Below are positions 39,401 to 46,023 of a DNA stretch of 64,000 nucleotides, piece by piece (positions within the stretch are counted from its first letter, which is position 1; every line of letters starts with the position of its first letter). This DNA comes from Argopecten irradians. Lineage: Eukaryota; Mollusca; Bivalvia; Pectinida; Pectinidae. Where the stretch lies: the NCBI RefSeq assembly GCF_041381155.1, contig NC_091134.1:29021540-29085539 (forward strand). The letters are read 5' to 3'. A program made the position numbers and the translations under genes. The notes under the pieces are model-generated. The model had not been told where the DNA came from and made no database searches. It worked only from the letters and a program-made list of their open reading frames with translations.

Positions 39401-40445
39401 TTCAATTCTGAATGAACGTTTTGCGATGAGACGTATTAGTGATATCGTTGTACATTAAGGAAGACAAACAAAAAAGTTTAATTGAGTGTTTGTTAATGTG
39501 TGGCATGGCCGAAATCAGTCATCATAAAATAATCATACTTTGATAAACGATTTATTTCATTTTGTCCATCTATGTATCCTGTTATGCATGTAAGGTTTAA
39601 ATTTAAGACCAGATTACTTTCTTAACCTCCCATGCGTAAAGTAATAACACTCACCAGTGTACAGGTCATTTTCTTTGAATTAGATATTCAAATTTAAACA
39701 AACAATAAAGTATTTGAACTTATTTCATAACACATGTACAAAGATTTATGCTCAACAAACAAATTGTCTTTTTTATCTGTACGTATATATGTACATAAGA
39801 AAAAAAAAGAAATAAAAAAACACCACAGAATGTTATGAGAATTCTAGATCATCACACGTACGTCTACATGAAATCCGAGGCTTGATTTCAAGCCAGGCCT
39901 ATTTGCGACTCAGGCTTATTATCGAATCTTTTGAATAATAGAACAACACATTCGCAGTTTTATATGATGCACTGGCTTCAACATTTTTTGTAACAGGTGA
40001 CACATTGTACATGTAGGAACTTGTAGTATTTATATGTTCCTTCTTGTTTGGATGCTTACAAAACTTTTGTTTAATATATTGGCTTAAAGCTCATCCATAC
40101 TATTGGGCCCCTCCTCAAATTCTGTATTGTGACATAAACCATACACCTGACTGCCACATGATGTATGTATTAGCGGCCTATCTGTTTTACATATTACCGC
40201 CGCGTACAAACGTGCATCCGAGCATCCGTCCCTCCGATACACCTTACACGATGTCCTGATAACGGATTCTTAGGGGGAAGGGGATTACGCTTCTTATGCC
40301 CCGTGTGTCTTCAAAATGAACATCTTCGAAGGAATTAAACTTTTTTCTCTATAGTCTAAATAAAAATAATATTTCAGCACAGTGCATTAGATGTATACTT
40401 ACCACAGACAACGACAAATACGAAGAGCAAGCTAGCACCCCTCAT
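6202..40445 (-). CDS. XPNPEP2: Membrane (GPI-anchored) Xaa-Pro aminopeptidase, 22 coding exons
   Basis: This metallo-exopeptidase of family M24B removes the N-terminal residue from peptides whose second residue is proline; the protein is predicted to sit on the outer cell surface. I joined 22 exons by GT/AG sites and phase into about 722 residues (human XPNPEP2 is about 674). Order: signal peptide (1-16), RKRSKR furin-like site (26-31), two creatinase-like N-terminal domains (about 60-350), M24 catalytic domain (about 400-620), C-terminal domain, GPI signal (about 694-722). Metal ligands are D485, D496, H559, E596 and E610, with H465 and HGTGHG also present; spacing matches human XPNPEP1 except for three extra residues between H559 and E596. 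The signal peptide plus GPI tail favours XPNPEP2 over cytosolic XPNPEP1. Exon 17 has three alternatives. Exact orthology is inferred, not shown by a tree. Confidence 0.9.
6959..7057 (-). CDS. XPNPEP2: Aminopeptidase P exon 21
   Basis: 99 nt, phase 0 to 0. It encodes '[20 protein letters not shown]', matching the family's 'L(T)FE..(T/S)(L)VP(Y/I)...LI(D)'. Acceptor TTTGCAG, donor GTTTGT. Confidence 0.9.
7406..7482 (-). CDS. XPNPEP2: Aminopeptidase P exon 20: two metal-binding Glu
   Basis: 77 nt, phase 1 to 0. It encodes '[19 protein letters not shown]'. E596 (EPGYY, codon split with exon 19) and E610 (RLEN) are the fourth and fifth metal ligands, 14 residues apart as in human XPNPEP1. Acceptor AAACAG, donor GTAGAT. 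Confidence 0.95.
7757..7834 (-). CDS. XPNPEP2: Aminopeptidase P exon 19
   Basis: 78 nt, phase 1 to 1. It encodes '[19 protein letters not shown]' and ends in 'FFSD', leading into the metal-binding EPGYY of exon 20. The segment is three residues longer than in human XPNPEP1. Acceptor GTTTCAG, donor GTAAAT. Confidence 0.9.
8153..8448. mobile_element. Complete TTAA-flanked MITE, 296 bp
   Basis: TTAA flanks both ends (8149-8152 and 8449-8452). The inverted termini are AGATGCTCCACC on the left and GGTGGAGCATCT on the right. There is no coding potential. It lies in the aminopeptidase intron between exons 18 and 19. Related copies: 1-17, 16924-17240 (reverse), 44965-45271 and 63716-64000. Confidence 0.8.
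8536..8640 (-). CDS. XPNPEP2: Aminopeptidase P exon 18: HGTGHG and metal-binding His
   Basis: 105 nt, phase 1 to 1. It encodes '[20 protein letters not shown]'. H559 (second His of HGTGH) is the third metal ligand, and H568 in VHE matches the family's substrate-site His. The usual 'ARSALWD' reads 'ARRPLWD' here. Acceptor TTTTAG, donor GTACGT. Confidence 0.95.
9320..10010. other. Intronic sequence without recognised feature
   Basis: This part of the exon 18 to 17C intron holds only chance ORFs; the 114-codon plus-strand frame at 9578 shows no family signature. Confidence 0.35.
10015..10432. mobile_element. Repeat element with two ~150-bp units and a GC-rich hairpin end
   Basis: Two to three tandem units share 'TTTAGTAACAGTGACCTTTG' and 'TTGACCTTTTGACCCCAAAT'. 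They are followed by CGGACGGACGGACGGAC and a terminal hairpin AGTCCCCTCCGG / CCGGCAGGGGACT. This is the layout of a non-autonomous element I associate with bivalve genomes. Confidence 0.55.
10862..11385. mobile_element. Decayed interspersed element ('ATGTATCGCTCA' family)
   Basis: The head 'AACAGGCCCAGAGCCATGTA' and 'TCGCTCAAC' and the tail 'GGACGACGGACGCC' match the ends of the elements at 14808 and 51193. It lies in the intron before exon 17C in genome order. Confidence 0.45.
11722..11791 (-). CDS. XPNPEP2: Aminopeptidase P alternative exon 17C
   Basis: 70 nt, phase 0 to 1, acceptor GATATAG, donor GTGAGT. It encodes '[17 protein letters not shown]'. It is the version nearest exon 18. B and C look like a recent tandem duplication, with A older. 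Confidence 0.82.
11897..11966 (-). CDS. XPNPEP2: Aminopeptidase P alternative exon 17B
   Basis: 70 nt, phase 0 to 1, acceptor TTATAG, donor GTAAGC. It encodes '[17 protein letters not shown]'. About 20 of 24 residues match 17C, from which it is separated by a 105-nt intron. Intact sites and frame suggest a functional alternative exon. Confidence 0.82.
12510..12693. mobile_element. Foldback MITE, 184 bp
   Basis: The inverted ends are CGGCGGTTTCGAGAT and ATTTCGAAACCGCG, and a further inverted pair lies inside (TTTACCGTTGATTATCCCAC / GTGGGACTAATCCACGGTAA). The core carries two TGACGTCAT sites. It is flanked by TA on both sides, suggesting a Tc1/mariner-type target. It lies in the intron between exons 17A and 17B. 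Confidence 0.65.
12894..12963 (-). CDS. XPNPEP2: Aminopeptidase P alternative exon 17A
   Basis: 70 nt, phase 0 to 1, acceptor TTTACAG, donor GTAAGT. It encodes '[14 protein letters not shown]' followed by '[10 protein letters not shown]'. It keeps the family's 'VLKGH' but diverges in the second half; about half of its 24 residues match exon 17C. It fills the same slot as 17B and 17C, between the TTDVTRT exon and the HGTGHG exon. No stop codon or broken splice site is seen, so it looks usable. Confidence 0.8.
13518..13645. mobile_element. Foldback element, 128 bp
   Basis: The arms of about 54 bp are near-perfect inverted copies: TTACATGG...GTGAAAGATTTTG on the left and CAAAATCTTTCAC...CCATGTAA on the right, around a 20-bp loop. 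It lies in the intron between exons 16 and 17A. Confidence 0.7.
13840..13900 (-). CDS. XPNPEP2: Aminopeptidase P exon 16: second metal-binding Asp
   Basis: 61 nt, phase 2 to 0, encoding '[20 protein letters not shown]'. D496 (TTDVTRT) is the second metal ligand, 11 residues after D485 as in all family members. Acceptor AACAG, donor GTAGGT. The following exon is chosen from three alternatives. Confidence 0.95.
14270..14419 (-). CDS. XPNPEP2: Aminopeptidase P exon 15: first metal-binding Asp
   Basis: 150 nt, phase 2 to 2. It encodes '[20 protein letters not shown]' and '[11 protein letters not shown]'. H465 (in VIHYFP) matches the catalytic-site His 20 residues before the first metal-binding Asp. 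D485 (in LLDSGG) is the first metal ligand. Acceptor TATAG, donor GTAAGT. Confidence 0.95.
14808..15150. mobile_element. Interspersed element ('TGTATAGCTCACCTGG' family)
   Basis: The head 'AGAGGTCCTGTATAGCTCAC' and the tail 'GACGGACGGCGGACGAC' then 'CACGGTATATCATAAGGTTA' match the copy at 51193-51776. It lies in the intron between exons 14 and 15. Confidence 0.55.
15194..15255 (-). CDS. XPNPEP2: Aminopeptidase P exon 14
   Basis: 62 nt, phase 0 to 2, encoding '[20 protein letters not shown]' (family: 'G..TE...A..L...R'). The acceptor is TCAAG and the donor GTGAGT. Confidence 0.88.
15909..15959 (-). CDS. XPNPEP2: Aminopeptidase P exon 13
   Basis: A 51-nt exon, phase 0 to 0, encoding '[17 protein letters not shown]', the helix 'IRDAVA(L/V)...L.WLE' of the M24 domain. 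Acceptor TTTCAG, donor GTAAGT. Confidence 0.92.
16067..16150 (-). CDS. XPNPEP2: Aminopeptidase P exon 12
   Basis: 84 nt, phase 0 to 0. It encodes '[19 protein letters not shown]', matching 'KA.KN..E..G...(A/S)H', the helix that starts the catalytic half. Acceptor TTTCAG, donor GTATGT. Confidence 0.9.
16476..16598 (-). CDS. XPNPEP2: Aminopeptidase P exon 11
   Basis: 123 nt, phase 0 to 0. It encodes '[13 protein letters not shown]' and '[18 protein letters not shown]', matching the family's 'W(I/V)...(T/C)(S)YA(I/L)Y..IP'. Acceptor CTTTCAG, donor GTAAGG. Confidence 0.88.
16924..17240. mobile_element. Degenerate copy of the AGATGCTCCACC MITE, reverse orientation
   Basis: 'GTTCCACCGCCGACGAATGG' and 'TTTTCTTCAGTTAAAAACG' match the reverse complement of the element at 8153-8448. 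It lies in the intron between exons 11 and 10. Confidence 0.6.
17279..17411 (-). CDS. XPNPEP2: Aminopeptidase P exon 10
   Basis: 133 nt, phase 2 to 0. It encodes the variable second N-terminal domain, including '[10 protein letters not shown]' and two cysteines ('[11 protein letters not shown]'), similar in position to the paired cysteines of XPNPEP2. Acceptor GTTGCAG, donor GTAGGT. Confidence 0.82.
17809..18878. mobile_element. Long interspersed element with ~150-bp internal units (diverged copy)
   Basis: The head 'AACAAGGGGCC' and 'TAACGGTTATCTGA', internal units with 'TGACCTTGAATGAAGGTCAA' and 'CATTTGAACAA', and the tail 'ACGACGGACGACG' then 'AGGTCAGGCTGACCC' match the better preserved copy at 31508-32676. 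It lies in the intron between exons 10 and 9. Confidence 0.65.
18967..19054 (-). CDS. XPNPEP2: Aminopeptidase P exon 9
   Basis: 88 nt, phase 1 to 2. It encodes '[19 protein letters not shown]', an almost invariant motif of metazoan aminopeptidase P. Acceptor TTCCAG, donor GTAAGT. Confidence 0.93.
19239..19334 (-). CDS. XPNPEP2: Aminopeptidase P exon 8
   Basis: 96 nt, phase 1 to 1. It encodes '[11 protein letters not shown]' and '[10 protein letters not shown]', matching the family's '(S)W.EKI..(V/M)R' and 'LDE.AWL.NLR'. The Trp codon of TAWLFNLR is split with exon 9. Acceptor ATCAG, donor GTAATT. Confidence 0.9.
19616..19989. mobile_element. MITE with inverted ends and internal 26-bp tandem units
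   Basis: The ends are CTACGACGGCACAGAGG and, inverted, CTACGGCGACACTACAGAGG. Inside are about five ~26-bp units with 'GAGCACGTAAAACTTATTAT', and a second inverted pair around 'AGGGTGAAAAATGTATTT'. It lies in the intron between exons 8 and 7. Confidence 0.65.
20097..20243 (-). CDS. XPNPEP2: Aminopeptidase P exon 7
   Basis: 147 nt, phase 1 to 1. It encodes '[19 protein letters not shown]', the linker ('NLVD.VW...RP..P..PI') between the two N-terminal domains. Acceptor ATTTTAG, donor GTACGT. Confidence 0.9.
20539..20631 (-). CDS. XPNPEP2: Aminopeptidase P exon 6
   Basis: 93 nt, phase 1 to 1. It encodes '[16 protein letters not shown]', matching the family's 'TP.I..WL...L..G' segment at the end of the first domain. 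Acceptor TTGTAG, donor GTAAGC. Confidence 0.88.
21233..21337 (-). CDS. XPNPEP2: Aminopeptidase P exon 5
   Basis: 105 nt, phase 1 to 1. It encodes '[19 protein letters not shown]', matching the conserved 'A.(V/L)WTD.RY..QA' strand-turn of the family. The acceptor is a less common TTAAG; the donor is GTCAGG. Confidence 0.9.
21750..21813 (-). CDS. XPNPEP2: Aminopeptidase P exon 4
   Basis: 64 nt, phase 0 to 1. It encodes '[19 protein letters not shown]' (family form: 'EYI..HDERR.WITGFTGSAG'), the conserved N-terminal domain core. Acceptor ATTTTAG, donor GTATAA. Confidence 0.9.
22372..22482 (-). CDS. XPNPEP2: Aminopeptidase P exon 3: start of N-terminal domain
   Basis: 111 nt, phase 0 to 0. It encodes the first creatinase-like domain strand and helix, with 'RLSDLRNRF' and '[11 protein letters not shown]', the usual opening of aminopeptidase P N-terminal domains. 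The acceptor GTTGTAG is the first unit of the 54-bp array that fills the end of intron 2. The donor is GTTAGT. Confidence 0.9.
22480..24836. repeat. 54-bp minisatellite containing the exon 3 acceptor
   Basis: About 43 units of roughly 54 bp run without a break; on the plus strand each holds 'GTCTACAACACGTACATTTA' and 'TTTGTATGTATTTGTGGA'. Variants carry CTATACACAAC, CTATATACAAC or a G/A change near GGTTAGT. On the gene strand every unit ends GTACGTGTTGTAG/AC, the same sequence as the real acceptor at 22483. Long ORFs inside are an effect of the repeat. Confidence 0.95.
25465..26248. repeat. ~61-bp minisatellite in intron 2
   Basis: About 12-13 units share 'AAACTAAACATATACGATTT' and 'CTCTTAGACTGAATTGTCCC'. 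Units alternate between TATTTATA and TATATATA and between GATTTAAT and GATTTTAAT, so there is a loose two-unit order. Confidence 0.9.
26335..26700. repeat. Degenerate 17-20 bp repeat in intron 2
   Basis: About 20 imperfect copies of 'AGCGGTAGTTTTATTT' with decay toward 'AAGCTCTAGTTTTATTTT'. Confidence 0.8.
26700..29040. other. Intron 2 middle, no recognised feature
   Basis: This unique AT-rich sequence lies between the arrays; the short overlapping ORFs at 28583-28861 have no family signature. Confidence 0.4.
29041..30940. repeat. ~35-bp minisatellite containing the exon 2 donor
   Basis: About 54 units of 34-37 bp share 'GTGATATTTACCGCCCCCGG' and 'TAGGTGAGTAGG' on the plus strand. On the gene strand each unit reads CCGGG..GCG/GTAAATATC, the same as the last bases of exon 2 plus its donor (30931). 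Long minus-strand ORFs here are an effect of the repeat. Confidence 0.95.
30932..31053 (-). CDS. XPNPEP2: Aminopeptidase P exon 2: propeptide with furin-like site
   Basis: 122 nt, phase 1 to 0, after a CTTCTAG acceptor. It encodes the end of the signal peptide, a short acidic stretch, RKRSKR (residues 26-31, a furin/proprotein convertase type site) and an N-glycosylation sequon NMS. The last nine bases (CCGGGAGCG) and the GTAAAT donor belong to the unit of the adjoining minisatellite (see findings). Confidence 0.8.
31508..32676. mobile_element. Non-autonomous element with seven 145-bp internal units
   Basis: The head is AACAAGAGGCCCATGGGCC, the tail GACGGACGGTGCATG then 'GACCCTTCGGGTCTAATGAC'. 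'AGCCTATTTGACCCCTGTGA' recurs at 31722, 31867, 32012, 32157, 32302 and 32448 with a related start at 31579, a period of 143-146 bp. It lies in intron 1. There is no coding potential. Confidence 0.8.
33475..33497. repeat. Poly-T tract
   Basis: A run of more than 20 T; similar runs occur at 35450-35473 and 49808-49829. It could be the poly-A tail of an old minus-strand retroposed copy, but no body was recognised. Confidence 0.5.
33555..33630 (-). mobile_element. Fragment of the tRNA-derived SINE
   Basis: 'CCTATTAACAGCCAGGGTCA' and 'GGACGAGCAAG' match the end of the fuller SINE at 55853-56034. Confidence 0.6.
35279..35384. mobile_element. Near-perfect foldback element, 106 bp
   Basis: AGATAAGCCTCAA at the left is mirrored by TTGAGGCTTATCT at the right; the arms continue through CTGTACAAT / ATTGTACAG and TGGGGGAGAGAAC / GTTCTCTCTCCCA. 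It lies in intron 1. Confidence 0.75.
36300..36420. repeat. Imperfect inverted repeat
   Basis: ATAAGTTACCTTTT and CTGTCTTATAT are mirrored by ATATAAGACAG and AAAAGGTAACATAT around TAGAGTCAC. It may be a small decayed foldback. Confidence 0.5.
36930..37470. mobile_element. Decayed copy of the 145-bp-unit element
   Basis: Units with 'CAGCATGCTACA', 'TCATTTGAAC' and 'TTTTAGCCTATTTGACCCCT' match the element at 31508-32676. The ends are lost. Confidence 0.6.
37840..38095 (+). pseudogene. LINE ORF2 C-terminal fragment
   Basis: Frameshifted translation gives '[20 protein letters not shown]' then 'FIKRYIY', the Cys/His-type C-terminus of invertebrate LINE ORF2 proteins. It lies in intron 1. Confidence 0.6.
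38880..39245 (-). pseudogene. LINE reverse transcriptase thumb and C-terminal fragment
   Basis: Minus-strand translation gives '[19 protein letters not shown]', the thumb motif of LINE reverse transcriptases ('A(Y)K(S)LVRP(K)LEY.(S)SIW'), followed after decay by a 'FFPRTI..WN.LP'-like end. It lies in intron 1, same strand as the gene. Confidence 0.6.
39400..40380. other. Start of intron 1, no recognised feature
   Basis: AT-rich unique sequence; the 71-codon ORF at 40044 has no support. Confidence 0.35.
40403..40445 (-). CDS. XPNPEP2: Aminopeptidase P exon 1: start and signal peptide
   Basis: The ATG at 40445 begins [15 protein letters not shown], a short basic start followed by a hydrophobic core typical of a signal peptide. 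The exon has 43 coding nt and ends in phase 1 at a strong GTAAGT donor (40402). It fits exon 2 (phase 1) after a 9.3-kb intron. No better upstream in-frame start was seen. Confidence 0.8.
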
Positions 40446-40480
40446 GGCTGCTTGGAGCGATATTTACTCTCCCGGTAACT

Positions 40481-40543
40481 TCACCTCTCTTTACAGCAGT
40501 AGTCCCGCAAATTATGTTGTTGATATTCAGTTGGAAGAGCCAT
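40481..40543 (-). CDS. Possible upstream ORF (20 codons) in the 5' leader
   Basis: An ATG at 40543 opens a 20-codon frame (begins MALPTEYQQ) that closes with TGA at 40481, 35 nt before the main start codon. If the leader begins near 40570 it would be the first ATG met by ribosomes and could lower translation of the enzyme. It depends entirely on where transcription starts. Confidence 0.25.
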   Translation of the reverse strand: MALPTEYQQHNLRDYCCKER

Positions 40544-40599
40544 GCGTCAGTGATACTCAGAAGAGGCGAAAGGTTATGGGGTCAGAGTTCAACAACCTC

Positions 40600-40607
40600 T
40601 ATTTAAA
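40600..40607 (-). promoter_or_regulatory. Possible TATA-like element upstream of aminopeptidase P
   Basis: TTTAAATA on the minus strand lies about 155 nt upstream of the start codon. Transcription would then begin near 40570 and give a 5' UTR of about 125 nt. This rests only on motif and distance. Confidence 0.25.
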
Positions 40608-40649
40608 GGATTTTTGTATAATTGTTTTCACGTTACATGTATTAAGTTA

Positions 40650-42500
40650 AATGTATGATGTTCTATATTTGTCTTGTTTACACTAGCTGTTGTATTGTCT
40701 AAAGCCTATCGTGTAGTATGCAATGGTAAACGGGTTTTCTTCCTAACAAAAAGTATATAAGAAGAAGGGAGATCACTCTCCATTGTCTATGCAACAAAGT
40801 GTTTCATTTATCGGAATGGATCGAGTAATTAGCATATATACTTTAAGACATTCCTGCATATAAATTCGTATGCGTGTAACGTAAACATGTATACTGTATC
40901 TGTATGTATCTATAATATCATTACATTATCTAATAACAGTGCGAATGGGTGAACTTACTACCGTAATCTCACAAAGGACTCTTTTTATTTCTTTATTTCA
41001 TCAAAATATGAAGAGCAATAGACATAACATAAAATGCGCATACATCTCACACGACATAGACAGGAAAGATACTTCGGTTACGCTCCTTCAATAATGACAC
41101 ACATCGTTGACATAAACACTTTATATAATAATAACCAGGGCTGTTAACTATATACAACACAATATGTAATAAACAAAAAATGATCATTCGGGGATATAAT
41201 CTATTACATACAACTAATGAGTTACACTCCTCGTCCTATATCATCCTAGAGTTTGTACAATAATGAATACAACACAAAGCAATGTAAATAGCAGGTATAT
41301 GATACTACACTGTGAGGTTGCCCTTTTTGGCTCTCGAATCATTTGATTTCTTAAATTACAAAAGTATGAAGAAATAAAATTGTTGCAGTTGAAATGTTTA
41401 GTACATCCTATATCTACATGCAATATGCCTACCATCCGAAATATGCATAAATTAGTTAAATTTGAAAAAGAAGTAGTTTTTCTCTCAGCGCAATCTTGAT
41501 CAGACTCAATATTTATTCAGGATTTGTAGGTACCTCAGATCTTTATGGTTTCTAGATTAAAACAAAATCAACGAAATTTTTCATAATTTTGTATATTTAT
41601 GATGGTTTCCATAACAATTACAGCTGCAATGTTACATAACCATCATGCCTATTGTATCAAGGATTTACATGAACATGTACTTAAAATTTGATATTCAACA
41701 ATTTAATCACCAGATATAAGATTTAAAAATTTGACGGATTTGAGGACCAAAGCAAGCCCAAATCATACAAAGTCCATTCAGTTCAAAGTAAAAATTTCCC
41801 CATATATCAATATTTCGACCTTTGCCATTACTCGCGATTAAACACGATACTGGTTCAATAATGGAACTTTGCTTTATCCAGTGCACAATTGCAATTAAAA
41901 TCTTATTTTTGTGATAGCCACCGATATGACAGTAGCATAAAATATGCTGAAATGTGTGGATTCTACATGATTACAGATACTGACGTTATCACATTAAACA
42001 CGAGTTGTCGAGCCAGTTGGTGTTCCAGACTTGACCGGAACAAGAACGTTATACCATCGGTCAGGGCAAAGTTATCACTGTTTTTTTGTTTTGTTTTTTT
42101 GTTTTTTTGTTGGTTTTTTTTTTCATTATCATTCCGAAACAAAACATGACATTTTTTAAAAACAAGAACAACATAAGAAAACTTACACCGATGGTCTAAT
42201 TAAGATGAGTTTACAACACTATCAAATGCAAGTTTTCCCTGCATGATCTATGTATATAGAGTGTTTGTAATTGTACAGTGTCGCCCTCATTTTTTTCCAT
42301 CCACAGCGTAAATATGGCATCCTAGCTACCATTTTCGTAATCTTGTGACCGCGAACAGCTAAATATAAGCTTCTAGATTTGTACACTTGTGACCTCATTC
42401 CCATAGTATCACGTATTAGTCGGAATCTGCATTGCTAGGTCTATAAACACGTGCATGGTATTTAAATTCAAAGGATTTCAACTTCTGGACCCAAGCTGGA
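40650..42500. other. Upstream intergenic region, no recognised gene
   Basis: No family-like reading frame was found; there is a T-rich low-complexity stretch at 42080-42122. Confidence 0.35.
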
Positions 42501-42737
42501 AAGGTAAAGGTACCGAAAAGTCTTCATTATTTCTTCACTGACCTCTGCTGACACCCTGTTGACACTGGTACATGTACAATGGAACCTTGCACATTTTTCT
42601 TTACAAGATCATAACTATCATACCTATAGACGAACTTTAAGACAGATATCCCTATTTTTAACAAGAAATTTCAGAAGGGCTCCGAATCGGGACTTTGAGA
42701 TTGGTTGTAAAACACATTTACAAATAATGGGAATGCC

Positions 42738-42971
42738 ATGCCAGAATGCCACGGACCCGTTATATTAAGGACATACATACGAGAATGGAGACTTCCTCTT
42801 AGACCACTAAAAGGAAATCATTTCACTGTTTTATTTCATAATTCAGGCGTGCTGTATTTCTTTCATGAAAAGTTGGCAACATTTCGCAGAATCCATGAAT
42901 CAAGTCAACGAGTTCTAAATTATCTGAAACGTCTTTCTGTGTTGCTTGATGCAAAGCTCCCGGACTTGTGA
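42738..42971 (+). other. Short ORF resembling a transposon-associated protein
   Basis: A 77-codon frame contains 'GNHFTVLFHNSGVLYFFHEK'. The pattern 'GN.F.VLF.N...(V/L)Y(Y/F)' recalls large uncharacterised proteins that are multi-copy in invertebrate genomes. It is short, without splice context, and the match is from memory, so the call is weak. Confidence 0.25.
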
Positions 42972-43311
42972 CCTCTCTCTTATGAAACTTCATAGAGAAG
43001 ATGGAAATGCATGTAAAGAATATGAATAAGTACTATGTACCATTATCAGCCTTTCAACGTGATGTGTTGACAACTTGGATGATTTAATATGGGGGACAGT
43101 GTTTACCTTTTACAAGACGCTGATTACATCATAATCACATGATGCGAAGACATGCACCATTTTTGCATTATTCTTTGAGCAATAACCAAGCTGTGAAAAG
43201 AGCAATGTTTGAGACCTTAAGCCTGGGGGTACTCAAACCCAAGTGAAGAATTGATGAAAACCACAAAAATCGTAGCCATGTACCATAAATTCAGTGAGTC
43301 CGTTTATATTT

Positions 43312-43312
43312 A

Positions 43313-43386
<74 letters not shown>
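43312..43386. repeat. (TA)n(GT)n microsatellite
   Basis: About six AT steps are followed by roughly 32 GT dinucleotides. Confidence 0.98.
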
Positions 43387-43388
<2 letters not shown>

Positions 43389-43559
43389 TTCATATGTGGA
43401 TGACATTATGCGGTATAAACTTCATATAAAACCCTTCTTAACTGAAGCTGATGTTATGTTCTCAACGAATCAGCCAAACACATGGCTGAAAAGTAAGGAC
43501 ACTGTAGAAATTAACTACAGGATGTATACTAATATGTAGATAGAATACCAGAGTTGTAT

Positions 43560-44750
43560 AAGCCGCGTACAGACGAAATAAAAAGGGGGCTTTTAAGAGA
43601 CACTTCAAAAAGAAACAAAAAGAATTGAGCAAGCTTAAAATCGCATTTGATCTATTGCCATTTTGCTTTGGGGGTTTTGGCAGACAGTCAAGTAACATGG
43701 AAGGACAGAAAAAAAAAACTTCAAAATAGCATGTTATTTTCATGTATGGAGAATTGACTTGCAGTCGGTGTTTTCAGCGAACTTATTTCAAAATACCTAT
43801 TGTAAAATTACAACTCACAAACACAAACTTCCAAACGCAGCCTACATTCTTTATTGATTCTGAATCAGCCATTTGTGGTTTATAATGCGGGGCCTTTGAA
43901 AATTTTTTTGTAGTTTTTGGGAATGAATTAAAGAACACTCTGCTAAAAATGAAAATTGATAAGAGTCCTCACTCAGACGGTTAACCATTGGATTTTTTGA
44001 AAGTATTTATGAAATACATACCTGAACTACAATACCTGATACATTTGATACCAAGGTAGCTACTGTATAACATACGACAGCATTGTTATTCATTAGGCCT
44101 TATCCCTTTCATAATTAACAACATGGCTATCTAATGAGTAGTTATATAATGACCCTAAAAGAATTTGGTTTCCAATTAGGATTTACATTTACGGACATAT
44201 GCTATTGTAAATAAGAAACACTTTTGTTTGATCTACACAATGTAACCTACTTGAAAGCCGCACATGTAAACGTAGATAATTATATATTAGTCCTAATTTC
44301 TAACTCTAAAATTCGTATCACTATCACATTATATCATATTATTTATAAGCACTCTTTTAATGCTACTACTAGCTCCAAGCGTTGATGGTTGTAATACAGA
44401 ATGAATTACAGAATACTTGCTGCAAAATCATTTGTATAAAGAATTAGTAAATCAAACAACAATCTATTTGCATTTTGTAAAAATATCGAAAAACAATCGC
44501 GCATATATTTTGGGACTGTGAAAATGTAACTTGATTGAACAACTAAGAATTTCTATAATTGCTAATAATTTAGGTTTTTAGATTTGAAAAACAGTATTTC
44601 ATTTTCGGGATAACGCACATACTAATTTTCATATTGAAAATTTGATACTGCTTCTAGTGAAACAATACATTAACAACTATAAACGTCATGAAAAGAAAAT
44701 TAAATTAAACAGTCAAAAAATATATGAGAAATTAACATTAACTTAAACCT
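43560..44750 (+). pseudogene. Heavily decayed LINE ORF2
   Basis: Broken plus-strand frames give pieces in LINE order: an early '(S)DGLPLDFLKVFMKYIPE' (family: 'SPG.DG(F)..EF(Y)K.FW'), then near 44610-44740 'THTNFHIENLILLLVKQYIN' followed by 'YKRHEKKIKLNSQKIYEKL', typical of the C-terminus. Many stops. Confidence 0.5.
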
Positions 44751-44964
44751 CAGAAGAATCATGTATCCATTAGTAATTAAACCACAAACACTCGCAAAAG
44801 TCAAATATTGATTAAATATCTAAATAGTAACCTTGGAAAGACATCTGACCAGGGTGTGCCCCCTCCTCCCTTTCTGTCATGTCCTTGGTGTGTATGTTTT
44901 GCTTTAACAAGAATATCTCCACTAGTTCACTTTGAAACTACACTTCTACGAAGGGAAGTAGCTC

Positions 44965-45271
44965 TTGATAGAAGAGCACATTTGAGCAATAATTGGTGTA
45001 TAATCATGTGTATATCTAATTGACACAAAAATGATACAAAATTATTTATTTTGCTTTAATGCACTTCATTACATATACGCCATAGTGCCAATGTAGTTTT
45101 TTTTCCGAACACAATTAATTATTTTTGATATTTCTATTTTAAAGTATTAGAAGCTCAAACATTTCAATGGCGGTAATGGTGTAAATTAAGTAACTTTTGG
45201 AACTTCAGAAAATACTAATTCGTCTGCTCCTGTTTTTGATTGAGAAAATACTGTTTGTCAGCGATGGAGCA
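44965..45271. mobile_element. Degenerate copy of the AGATGCTCCACC MITE
   Basis: 'GAGCAATAATTGGTGTATAA' and 'TAATTCGTCTGCTCCTGTTT' match the element at 8153-8448 in the same orientation. The right end stops at a damaged 'GATGGAGCA', just before a foldback element. Confidence 0.6.
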
Positions 45272-45289
45272 ACTAACGACTATACCATT

Positions 45290-45598
45290 CTCGATATTCC
45301 AGGGGTTCCGATCACTTATGATCTCTACACCCCTGGACTATCTCATAGTAAAACTGGAGGCAACAGAACAGAACAGGTAATTTAGTCGTTTGATGTACAT
45401 CAAAAGAGCCGTATAACGGTACACTTTGGTCGGCTATGTGGCTTTGATGTTAGGCGTCGCCCTCTCTGTAGTCTTCAAAGGGAATATTTGCTGGCCCTCG
45501 ATTGGTCAAATGTTTTCCGTTGAGCTACCTTCAATTTCACTATGAGATAGTCCAGGGGTGTAGACATCGTAAGTGATCGGAACCCCTGGAGTATCGAG
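45290..45598. mobile_element. Foldback element with ~62-bp arms, 309 bp
   Basis: The left arm 45290-45351 and right arm 45536-45598 are near-perfect inverted copies (CCAGGGGTTCCGATCACTTA; ACCCCTGGACTATCTCATAG). The loop of about 185 bp has no clear content. It follows directly on a MITE end. Confidence 0.8.
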
Positions 45599-46023
45599 GA
45601 TGCGGCTATACTAACATTGGGCGAATTAGTCGTCTCACTCCCGGTATGCTGAGCGTTTATAGACTTTGATGTGTCTCGGCAAGGGGATAGAACTCAGAGC
45701 CTACATCACAGGGGCGAGCGCCAAACAGAATGACAAAAATGAGGTATAAAGTCAGTTAGGAGAGGGGAAAAGCTAAGATCCTGAATTTAGTCGTCTAAGT
45801 TACGAATCAATAGGGGGTACAATTCTAACGCCCTACTAGCAGGGCCTCAAGCGTTTGCGGACAATACGTTAGTCCATTGAGACATTACGATTGATTAAGA
45901 GGCATGCTTACAGTTTATATAATGGTATGTTTGCATTATTGAAGATTTCACAGGTTGTATGTTCCAAGAGAGACAACTCGTAGGTAATCTTTGTATTGCC
46001 AATGTTCACAACTATCATTGTAT

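Noticed and set aside
43294..43539. 81-codon ORF with a 'CVCVCV' run
   Set aside because: It is the translation of the GT microsatellite.
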